A stretch of 64,000 nucleotides of DNA from NCBI GenBank assembly GCA_049604415.1, contig JBMYTN010000007.1:62001-126000 (forward strand), in the 5' to 3' direction. Below the pieces are notes generated by a model. That model was given only the letters and a program-made list of their open reading frames with translations, was not told where the DNA came from and made no database searches. The stretch is from JBMYTN01 sp049604415. GTDB lineage: Bacteria > Pseudomonadota > Alphaproteobacteria > Rhodospirillales > Rhodospirillaceae. Both the position numbers and the translations under genes were made by a program. The first letter of the stretch is position 1. Each line of letters begins with the position of its first letter. Shown in pieces: positions 43,701 to 55,700 of this stretch.

Positions 43701-46700
43701 GTCGGTGCCAATATTGGCCCCAATCGCCTGTCCGGTTGCCAGGCTGGCATTGACGCCAGCGCTGTCGGTGCCGAAGGAGGCGGTGTCGCTGCCCGCGCCG
43801 CCATCGAGCACATTGTTGCCGCTATCGCCGGTAATGGTGTCTTTGCCGGAGCCACCGGTGACATTCTCAAAGCCCGACAGGCTGTCGGTGCCGGTCTCTG
43901 CGCCGACCGCTTGGCCGGTGAGCAGATTGACCGTGACCCCGGTGCTGTCGGAGGCAAAGGAGACCGTATCGGTGCCTTCGCCGCCCGCCAGCACATCATC
44001 GCCGCCCAAGCCTTCCAGCACATCATTGCCATTGCCGCCGGTCAGGCTGTTGGCCCCGCTATCGCCGGTCAGAGTGTCATTGCCCGAGCCGCCGACCAGG
44101 TTCTCGATGTTCGAGAGGGTGTCGGTGCCGGTGTTGCTGCCAATGGCCTGGCCGCTGGTCAGGCTGGCTACCACACCGGCGCTGTCTGCGGCGAAGGAGA
44201 CCGTATCGGTGCCGTCGCCGCCATTCAGGATATTGTCGGCGCTGTCACCAATCAGGGTGTCATCGCCCGTACCGGCGGTGATGTTTTCAAAGCCGGACAG
44301 GCTGTCGGTGCCGGTTGCTGCACCAATAGCTTCGCCGGTCAGCAGATTGACGGTGACGCCGCTGCTGTCGGAGGCATAGGAGACGGTATCGGTGCCGCCA
44401 TCGCCCGCCAGGGTGTCATTGCCGCCCAGGCCCTCGATGACATCATCGCCACCACCGCCCGCGATGACATTGTCCTCACCATCGCCGGTCAGGGTGTCAT
44501 TGCCCGAGCCACCGGTCAGATTTTCGATGTTGGACAGGGTATCGGTGCCGGTGCCGCTGCCCACCGCCTGACCAGTGGTCAGGGAGGCGGTGACCCCAGC
44601 GTTGTCATCGGCGAAGGACACGGTGTCGGTGCCATCGCCGCCATCCAAGACATTGTCGGCGCTGTCGCCAATCAGGGTGTCATCGCCGGAGCCGCCAATG
44701 ACATTCTCAAAGCCGGACAGGGTGTCGGTGCCGGTGCCTGCGCCCACCGCTTGGCCGGTGATCAGGGAGACGGTGACGCCGGTGCTGTCATCAGCATAGG
44801 ACACGGTGTCGGTGCCGTCACCGCCCGCGAGCACATTGTCGCCGCTATCGCCGATCAGGGTGTCATCGCCGGAGCCGCCGGTGATGTTTTCGATATTCGA
44901 GAGGGTATCGGTGCCGGTGTTGCTGCCCACCGCCTGGCCGGTGATCAGGCTGGCGGTGATGCCCGCGCTGTCGGCGGCATAGGACACGGTATCGGTGCCC
45001 GCACCCCCATCCAGGACGTTGTCATTGCCATCGCCGATCAGGGTGTCATCGCCGGAACCGCCGGTGATGTTTTCAAAACCGGACAGGGTGTCGGTGCCGG
45101 TATTGCTGCCCTCGGCAATATTGTTGATCAGGTCAACGGTGACCCCAGCGCTGTCAGAAGCGAAGGAGACCGTGTCGGTGCCGCCATCGCCGGACAGCAC
45201 GTCATCACCGCCCAGGCCTTCGATGATGTCATCGCCCCCATTACCGGTCAGGGTGTTGTCGGCGCTGTCGCCGGTGAGGGTATCAGCTCCGGACCCGCCA
45301 ATGATGTTTTCCAGATTGGACAGGGTATCGGTGCCGGTATTGGCCCCGATGGCCTGGCCATCGGTCAGGCTGGCGGTGATGCCTGCGCTGTCAGCGGCAA
45401 AAGAAACGGTATCGATGCCGTCGCCGCCATCAAGCACATTGTCGCCGCTGTCGCCGATCAGGGTATCGGCCCCGGTCCCACCGGTGATGTTCTCAAAGCC
45501 GGACAGGGTGTCGGTGCCGGTGGCTGCGCCCACCGCCTGACCGGTGATCAGGGACACGGTGACCCCGGTGCCGTCATTGGCAAACGAAACCGTGTCCGTG
45601 CCTTCGCCGCCGGACAGGGTGTCATCGCCGCCCAGGCCCTCAATAACGTCATTGCCATTGTTGCCGGTGACAACATTGTCACCGCTGTCGCCGATCAGGG
45701 TATCGGCCCCGGAGCCCCCAGTGATGTTTTCAAATCCGGAGATCGCATCGGTGCCGCTACTGGCCCCAACCGCTTGGCCGGTGAGCAGATTGACGGTGAC
45801 GCCAGCACTATCGGAGGCGAAGGAGACCGTGTCGGTGCCTTGACCGCCGGAGAGCACATCATGACCCTCCAGGCCTTCAATAATGTCATCACCATTGTTG
45901 CCGGTGATGATATTGGCCCCGCTGTCGCCGGTCAGGGTGTCATTGCCGGACCCACCGACCAGGTTCTCGATGTTCGAGAGGGTATCGGTGCCGGTATTGG
46001 CCCCAACCGATTGACCGGCCAACAGGCTGGCGGTGATCCCGGTGCTGTCATCGGCATAGGACACGGTGTCGGTGCCATCGCCGCCATCCAAGACATTGTC
46101 GCCGCCGTCGCCGATCAGGGTGTCATTGCCCGACCCACCAAGGACGTCTTCAATATTCGAGAGGGTATCGGTGCCGGTGTTGGTGCCGATTGCCTGACCG
46201 GTCAACAGATTGACGGACACACCTGCGCTGTCATCAGCATAGGACACCACATCCGTGCCCGCGCCGCCATCCAGGACGTTGTCGGCGCTGTCGCCAATCA
46301 GAGTGTCGTCGCCGGAGCCGCCGGTGATGTTCTCAAAACCCGACAGAGTGTCGGTGCCGGTGCCAGAGCCGATGGCGGTGTTGGTCAACAGATTGACGGT
46401 GACGCCAGAGCTGTCGGAAGCAAAGGAGACCGTGTCGGTGCCACCATCGCCGGACAGCACATCATTGCCGCCCAGGCCTTCAATGATGTCATCACCGGAA
46501 TTGCCGGTCAGGGTGTTGGCGGCACTATCCCCGGTCAGGGTGTCGTTGCCCGAGCCACCGATGATGTTTTCCAGATTGGACAGGGTGTCGGTGCCGGTAT
46601 TGGCCCCGATTGATTGGCCCGTCAACAGGCTGGCGGTGATGCCCGCACTGTCATCGGCATAGGACACGGTGTCGATACCCGCGCCACCATCCAAGATGTT

Positions 46701-49700
46701 GTCGGCGCTGTCGCCAATCAGGGTGTCGGCCCCGGAGCCCCCAGTGATGTTTTCAAAGCCGGAGATCGTGTCGGTGCCACTGCTGGCCCCAACCGCTTGG
46801 CCGGTGAGCAGATTGACGGTGACGCCTGCGCTGTCGGAGGCGAAGGAGACCGTATCGGTGCCTTGACCTCCGGAGAGCACATCATCGCCCTCCAGGCCCT
46901 CAATAATGTCATCGCCATTATTGCCGGTGATGGTGTTGTCGCCGCTGTCGCCGGTCAGGGTATCATTGCCCGAGCCGCCAATCAGGTTCTCGATATTCGA
47001 GAGGGTGTCGGTGCCGGTGTTGGTTCCGATCGATTGCCCGGCCAGCAGGCTGGCGGTGATGCCTGCGCCATCGGCCGCGTAGCTGACGGTGTCGATGCCA
47101 TCGCCACCATCGAGGATATTGTCACCGCTATCGCCGATCAGGATGTCAGCCCCGGAGCCACCGGTGATGTTTTCAAAGCCGGACAGGGTGTCGGTGCCCG
47201 ACGCGGCGCCAATGGCGGTTTGGGTCAGGAAGGAAACCGTGACCCCGGTGCCGTCATTGGCAAAGGTAACGGTGTCGGTGCCGCCATCGCCCGACAGCAC
47301 ATCATTGCCTTCAAAGCCTTCAATGATGTCATCGCCGGAATTGCCGGTGATGGTGTTGGCCGCGCTGTCGCCGCTCAGGGTATCGGCCCCGGAGCCACCG
47401 GTGATGTTCTCAAAGCCGGAAAGCGTGTCGGTGCCGGTCGCCGATCCCACAGCGGTTTGGGTCTGGAAGGAGACCGTGACGCCGGAGCTGTCGGAAGCAA
47501 AGGAGACCGTGTCGGTGCCGCCATCGCCGGACAGCACGTCATTGCCGCCCAGGCCCTCGATGATGTCATCACCGGAATTGCCGGTCAGGGTGTTGGCGGC
47601 ACTATCCCCGGTCAGGGTGTCATTGCCCGACCCACCAATGATGTTTTCCAGGTTCGACAGGGTGTCGGTGCCGGTATTGGCCCCGACCGACTGGCCCGTC
47701 AACAGGCTGGCGGTGATGCCCGCACTGTCATCGGCATAGGAGACGGTGTCGATGCCATCGCCGCCATCCAGGACGTTGTCGGCGCTGTCGCCAATCAGGG
47801 TGTCGGCCCCGGAGCCGCCGGTGATGTTTTCAAAGCCGGAGATCGTGTCGGTGCCACTGCTGGCGCCAACGGCTTGGCCGGTCAGCAGATTGACGGTGAC
47901 GCCTGTGCTGTCCGAGGCGAAGGAGACCGTATCGGTGCCACCATCGCCAGACAGGACATCGTTGCCCTCCAGGCCCTCAATGATGTCATCACCATTATTA
48001 CCGGTGATGGTGTTGGCCCCGCTGTCGCCGGTCAGGGTGTCATTGCCCGACCCACCGATCAGGTTCTCGATATTCGAGAGGGTATCGGTGCCGGTGTTGG
48101 TTCCGATCGATTGCCCGGCCAGCAGGCTGGCGGTGATCCCTGCTCCATCGGCGGCATAGCTGACGGTGTCGATGCCATCGCCGCCGTCCAGAATATTGTC
48201 GCCGCTATCGCCGATCAGGGTGTCAGCCCCGGAGCCGCCCAGAATGTTCTCAAAGCCCGACAGGGTATCGGTGCCCGACGCGGCCCCCACGGCGGTCTGG
48301 GTCAGGAAGGAGATCGTGACCCCGGTGCCATCATTGGCAAAGGAAACGGTGTCGGTGCCACCATCGCCGGAGAGCACATCATTGCCCTCCAGGCCTTCAA
48401 TGATGTCATCCCCGTTGTTGCCGGTCAGGGTATTGTCACCGCTGTCACCGGTCAGGGTGTCATTGCCCGACCCACCAATGATGTTTTCCAGATTGGCGAG
48501 CGTATCGGTGCCGGTGTTCGCGCCAACGGACTGGCCCGCCACCAGGGAGGCCGTGATGCCGGCACTGTCGGCGACATAAGAGACGGTGTCGATGCCATCG
48601 CCGCCATCCAGAATATTGTCGCCGCTATCGCCGATCAGGGTATCAGCTCCGGTCCCACCAGTAATGTTTTCAAAACCGGACAGGGTGTCATTGCCGCTGG
48701 CTGCGCCCACAGCGGTTTGGGTCAGGAAGGAGACCGTCACCCCGGTGCCGTCATTGGCAAAGGAGACCGTATCGGTGCCTTGACCGCCGGAGAGCACATC
48801 ATCGCCTTCCAGGCCTTCAATGATGTCATCACCGGAATTGCCGGTCAGGGTGTTATCGCCGCTATCCCCGGTCAGGGTGTCATTGCCCGAGCCACCGATG
48901 ATGTTCTCGAGATTGGAGAGCGTGTCGGTGCCGGTGTTTGATCCAATGGACAAGGAGCCCACCAGGGAGGCGGTGATGCCCCCGCTGTCGGCGACATAGC
49001 TGACGGTGTCGACGCCAGCGCCACCATCGAGAATGTTATCGCCGCTATCGCCGATCAGGGTGTCTTGGCCCGAGCCACCGGTGATGTTCTCAAAGCCCGA
49101 CAGGGTATCGGTGCCGGTCGAGGATCCCTCAGCGGTTTGGGTCAGGAAGGAAACGGTGACGCCGGAGCTGTCGGAGGCGAAGGAAACCGTATCGGTGCCG
49201 CCATCGCCGGAGAGGACGTCATTGCCCTCCAGGCCTTCGATGATGTCATCGCCATTATTGCCGGTCAGGGTGTTGGCGCCGCTATCGCCGGTCAGGGTGT
49301 CATTGCCCGACCCGCCAATGATGTTTTCCAGATTGGACAGCGTGTCCGTGCCGGTATTGGCCCCGACCGATTGACCCGCCAGCAGGCTTGCGGTGATGCC
49401 AGCGCTGTCGGCTGTGTAGGAGACGGTATCGATGCCAGCGCCGCCATCCAGGATGTTGTCGCCGCTATCGCCAATCAGGGTGTCTTGGCCCGAGCCACCG
49501 GTGATGTTTTCAAAACCGGACAGGGTGTCGGTGCCGGTCGAGGCCCCTTCCGCAGTTTGGGTCAGGAAGGAGACGGTGACGCCGGAACTGTCCGAGGCAA
49601 AGGAAACGGTGTCGGTGCCGCCATCGCCGGAGAGGACATCATTGCCCTCCAGGCCTTCAATGATGTCATCCCCATTATTGCCGGTCAGGGTGTTGGCCCC

Positions 49701-52700
49701 GCTGTCGCCGGTCAGGGTGTCATTGCCCGAGCCACCAATGATGTTTTCCAGATTGGACAGGGTATCGGTGCCGGTGTTCGCCCCGACCGATTGGCCCGCC
49801 AGCAGGCTTGCGGTGATGCCCGCGCTGTCGGCGACATAGGAGACGGTATCGATGCCATCACCGCCATCCAGAATATTGTCGCCGCTATCGCCAATCAGGG
49901 TGTCCTGGCCGGAGCCACCGGTGATGTTCTCAAAGCCCGACAGGGTGTCGGTGCCACTTGCTGCGCCGACTGCAGTTTGGGTCAGGAAGGAAACCGTGAC
50001 GCCGGAGCCATCATTGGCGAAGGTGACCGTGTCGGTACCGCCATCGCCGGAGAGCACATCATCGCCCTCCAGACCTTCGATAATGTCATCGCCATTATTG
50101 CCGGTCAGGGTGTTGTCACCACTGTCGCCGGTTAGGGTGTCCGCGCCGGAGCCGCCAATTATGTTTTCCAGATTGGACAGCGTGTCCGTGCCGGTGTTCG
50201 AGCCGATGGACAGGGAACCCGCCAGGGAGGCGGTGATGCCTGCGCTGTCGGCGACATAACTGACGGTGTCGATGCCGTCATTGCCATCCAGGACGTTATT
50301 GCCGCTGTCGCCAATCAGGGTGTCATTGCCGGTACCGCCGAGAATGTTCTCAAAGCCCGACAGGGTGTCAGTGCCGCTTGCTGCGCCGACGGCGGTCTGG
50401 GTCAGGAAGGAAATCGTGACCCCGGTGCCGTCATTGGCGAAGGACACGGTGTCGGTGCCACCATCGCCGGAGAGCACATCATTGCCCTCCAGACCTTCGA
50501 TAATGTCATCGCCATCATTGCCGGTCAGGGTGTTGGCCCCGCTGTCGCCGGTCAGGGTGTCATTGCCCGAGCCACCAATAATGTTCTCGAGATTAGAGAG
50601 CGTATCAGTGCCGGTGTTCGAGCCGATGGACAGGGATCCAACCAGGGAGGCCGTAATGCCCGCGCTGTCGGCCACATAGCTGACGGTGTCGGTGCCGCCA
50701 TTGCCATCCAGGATATTGTTGCCGCTATCGCCGATCAGGGTGTCGTTGCCTGAGCCGCCCAGGATGTTCTCAAAACCAGACAGGGTATCAGTGCCGGTCG
50801 AAGCGCCCTCGGCGGTTTGGGTCAAGAAGGAAACAGTGACGCCGGAGCTGTCCGAGGCAAAGGAGACGGTGTCGGTGCCACCATCGCCAGACAGGACATC
50901 GCCGCCCTCCAGGCCTTCGATGATGTCATCACCATCATTGCCGGTCAGGGTATTCGCACCACTATCGCCGGTCAGAGTGTCATTGCCCGACCCACCAATG
51001 ATGTTTTCCAGATTGGACAGCGTGTCGGTGCCGGTGTTCGCGCCAACGGACTGGCCCGCCAGCAGGCTGGCAGTAACGCCCGCGCTGTCGGCGGCATAGG
51101 AGACAGTGTCCACACCGTCATTGCCGTCCAAGATGTTGTTGCCGCTGTCGCCGATCAGGGTGTCTTGGCCGGTGCCACCGAGAATATTCTCAAAGCCCGA
51201 CAGGGTGTCGGTGCCGCTGGCCGCGCCGACAGCGGTCTGGGTCAGGAAGGAGATCGTAACCCCGGTGCCGTCATTGGCGAAGGAGACGGTATCGGTGCCG
51301 CCATCGCCGGAGAGCACATCATTGCCTTCCAGCCCTTCAATGATGTCATCACCGTCATTGCCGGTCAGGGTGTTGGCCCCGCTGTCGCCGGTCAGGGTAT
51401 CCGCGCCAGAGCCGCCAAGGATGTTCTCCATATTGGCGAGCGTATCGGTGCCGGTGTTTGACCCGATGGACAGGGAACCCACCAAAGAGGCGGTGATCCC
51501 GGCGCTGTCGGCGACATAGCTGACGGTGTCGATACCGTCATTGCCGTCCAGGATGTTGTTGCCGCTGTCCCCAATCAGGGTGTCTTGGCCGGTGCCGCCA
51601 AGAATATTCTCAAAGCCCGACAGGGTGTCGGTGCCGCTGGCCGCGCCGACGGCGGTCTGGGTCAGGAAGGAAATCGTGACCCCGGTGCCGTCATTGGCGA
51701 AGGAGACGGTGTCGGTGCCGCCATCGCCGGAGAGCACATCATTGCCCTCCAGGCCTTCAATGATGTCATCACCGTCATTGCCGGTCAGGGTGTTGGCCCC
51801 GCTGTCGCCGGTCAGGGTGTCATTGCCGGAGCCACCAATGATGTTCTCGAGATTGGACAGCGTATCAGTGCCGGTGTTCGACCCGATGGACAAGGACCCA
51901 ACCAAGGAGGCGGTGATCCCGGCGCTGTCAGCCACATAGCTGACGGTGTCCACACCGTCATTGCCATCCAGGATGTTGTTGCCGCTGTCCCCAATCAGGG
52001 TGTCTTGGCCGGTGCCGCCGGTGATGTTCTCAAAGCCCGAGAGGGTGTCGGTGCCGGTGGCTACACCTTCGGCGGTCTGGGTCAGGAAGGACACCGTGAC
52101 CCCGGAGCCATCATTGGCGAAGGTGACAGTGTCGGTGCCGCCATCGCCGGACAGCACATCGTCGCCTTCCAAGCCCTCAATGATGTCATCGCCATCATTG
52201 CCGGTCAGGGTGTTGGCCCCACTGTCGCCGGTCAGGGTGTCATTGCCCGAGCCGCCAATGATGTTTTCCAGATTGGACAGCGTGTCGGTGCCGGTGTTCG
52301 ACCCGATGGACAAGGACCCCACCAGGGAGGCGGTGATGCCACCGCTGTCGGCCACATAGGACACGGTGTCGATGCCATCGCCACCATCCAGGATATTGTC
52401 GCCACTGTCGCCGATCAGGGTGTCGTCGCCGGACCCGCCGGTGATGTTTTCAAAGCCGGACAGGGTATCGGTGCCGGTGTCCACACCCTCGGCGGACTGG
52501 GTCAGGAAGGACACTGTGACCCCGGAGCTGTCCGAGGCAAAGGTGACGGTGTCGGTGCCGCCATCGCCGGACAGCACATCATCGCCTTCCAGGCCTTCAA
52601 TGATGTCATCGCCATCATTGCCGGTCAGGGTGTTGGCTCCGCTGTCGCCGGTCAGGGTGTCATTGCCGGATCCGCCAAGGATGTTCTCAATGTTCGACAG

Positions 52701-55700
52701 CGTATCGGTGCCGGTGTTCGAACCCACCGACAGGGAGCCCAACAGCGTTGCCGTGATGCCTTGGGTGTCATCGACATAGGAGACGGTATCAATGCCGTCG
52801 CCACCATCCAAGACATTGTCGACGCTATCGCCAATCAGGGTGTCCTGACCCGTGCCGCCAACAATGTTTTCCAGGTTAAACAGGGTGTCGGTGCCAATGC
52901 CGGTCCCGGTGGCCGTTTGATCCAGCAGGCTGGCGGTGACGCCGGTGCTGTCATCGGCATAGGACACCGTGTCATTGCCGGTATTGCCGTCCAGAATATT
53001 GTCGCCGCTGTCACCGATCAGGGTATCGGCCCCGGTCCCACCGGCAATATTCTCAAAGCCAGACAGGGTGTCATTGCCGGTGGCAGCCCCCACGGCCGTG
53101 TTGGTCAACAGCGAGACCGACACGCCGGTGCTGTCATTGGAGAAGGACACCGTATCGGTGCCCGCACCGCCATCAAGAATGTCGTCCCCGGCCAGACCTT
53201 CAATGGTGTCACTGCCCGCATTGCCGGTCAGGGTGTTCACACCGGTGCTGCCGATCAGGGAGTCATTGCCGGACCCGCCCTCGATATTCTCCAGCAGCAG
53301 CAGAGTGTCAGAACCGATCCCGGCCCCGGTGGCCAGGCCGCTGTTCAGGGAGGCGGACACGCCAACCGTGTCGGCAACATAGGACACAGTATCGATGCCC
53401 GCATTGCCGTTCAGAACATTGTTGCTGCTATCGCCGATCAGGGAGTCATTGCCGGACCCGCCGGTGATGTTCTCAAAGCCAGACAGGTTGTCCAGCCCGG
53501 TGCCAACCCCTTGGGCGCTCTGGGTCAGGAAGGAAACCGTCACACCCAAGGTGTCATTGGCATAGGACACCGTATCGGTGCCCAGACCGCCGGCTAGGCT
53601 GTCATTGCCAGCCAGACCTTCGATAATGTCATTGCCCGCCCCGCCTTGCAGGATATTGGCCCCGGTATCGCCGGTGATGGTGTCGTTGCCGGACCCACCG
53701 ATGGCGTTTTCGAAGCCCGACAAGCTATCGGAGCCGACGCCGGTGCCGGTGGCGCTGCCAGCGATCAAGGAGATCGTGACACCAATGGCATCAGAGGCAT
53801 AGGTGACGGTGTCGGTCCCAACCCCGCCGATCAGGGTATCATTGCCGGCCAGACCTTCGATGGTGTCATTGCCCGTGCCGCCATTCAGCACATTGGCCCC
53901 GGCATCTCCGGTCAGGCTGTCATTGCCGGACCCGCCAACAATATTCTCAAAATTAACAACGGAATCGGTCCCGATCGCAGCGCCCGTTGCGCCGCCATTG
54001 ATCAAGGAGGCGGTGACACCGGAGGTATCGGTGGCAAAGGACAGCGTGTCATTGCCCGCACCGCCATCCAAGGTGTCATTGCCATCCAAGCCTTCGATGG
54101 TGTCATTACCCGCTTCGCCCAGGATCACATTGGCCCCGGCATCGCCGGTGATGTCATCCCCACCGGCACCACCGGTCACGTTCTCAAAGCCGGAAACCGC
54201 ATCATTGCCGGTTGCACTGCCCGACGCCGTGCCTGCGGACAGATTGACCGCGACGCCTGAGCCGTCGGAGGCAAAGGACAGGGTGTCGTTGCCTGCGCCG
54301 CCGATCAGATTGTCATCTCCGGCCAGGCCCTCAATGATGTCATTGCCATCATTGCCCAGAATGATATTGGCCCCGGCATCCCCGGTCAGGGTGTCGCCCC
54401 CGGCACCGCCGGAGATGTTCTCAAAGCCCGCGATCGCATCGACACCAATCCCGGTGCCAAAGGCCAAGGCATTGGTCAGATTGGCATTGACGCCGAACGT
54501 ATCGGAATCGTGGTTCAGGGTGTCGGTGCCGGTGCCCCCGTCCAGAATATCATTGCCGCCCCGGCCTTCGATGATGTCATTGCCTTCGGTGCCCAACAGT
54601 TGATTGGCGACCGCATCGCCGCGAATGGTGTCATCACCCGGGCTGCCCAGGATGTTCTCAATCGAGATCAGGGTGTCGGTGTCAATGAAGGATACCGAGG
54701 TCGCGTCCGTGGCAAAGCCAGCGGCCAGATCGACAATGACGCCCAGATCGGCGCTTCGATAGGTAACCCGGTCAACGCCGTCGCCACCATCATACAGATC
54801 GTTGCCTTGTCCGGTGCCGCCAGTGATTTCGTCATCGCCCTCTTCCCCGAAGACAGCATCATCGCCATCCCCGGTGTAAATGGCGTCATCGCCTGCACCG
54901 GCGCGGACTTCATCGGAACCGCTGCCGGTGGTGATGCCTTCATCGCCGCCGCCGCCTTGCACGCGGATGTTTTCGGTGGTGTTGGCCAAGTTGAAGCTGG
55001 CCCCATTGTTCATCACCAGAACAATGCGACCGGCGCTGTCCCGGCTGACGGCAATGCCCGCGCCCAGCTCTGGCAGGCCTTGGTCAAACTCATCGCCCGC
55101 ACCGTCTTCCAGCACCAATTCGGGCCCGGTGTCCTGCTGGTTAAACAGCGCTGAGGAAATGTCCTCATAGAGAATCCGCGAGGAGGTTACGACCAGTTCC
55201 AGGACGTCTTCTTCGCCCTCGGAGCCGTCTAGCCCAACCTCGCCTTCACCGCCATCGATGGGGCCTTGGTCATCCAGCAAATCGCCAAAGACATTGGCGG
55301 CTTCTTGGGTTTCATCGAGCAGCTGCATAGAGCTGTCATCTTGGGTGCCGTCCTGGTTTTCGCCTTCGCCCTCGACCGGGGTTTCGCCGTCCACCGGCCC
55401 TTGGTCTTGGCCATCGCCTTCGCCCTCGGTGGGGAGGGTTGGGGTCGGCAAATGCTGGATCGACTTATCAATGCCGGTTTCTTCGACATAGGTCTCGTCA
55501 ACGGAAATGCTGTCGACATTGGATTCCAGACTGTCGGCCACCCGGGACAGGGTCGCCCGCACCCCTTGGAACGGGACGTTCACCACCGTGATCTGGTTGT
55601 CGAAGGATTGGAAAACGATTTCACCAACGGTGCCATCGGTTTCCGGCAGCAGCACCACTTCCAGTTCCAGATTGAACTCGGACAGGCGGGACCGGGCTTC

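Noticed and set aside
40575..53597. Very long plus-strand open frames (up to 900 codons) antisense to the giant adhesin
   Set aside because: They follow the 420-bp repeat and strong codon bias of the minus-strand gene, have no ribosome sites, and translate to low-complexity repeats. They are shadows.
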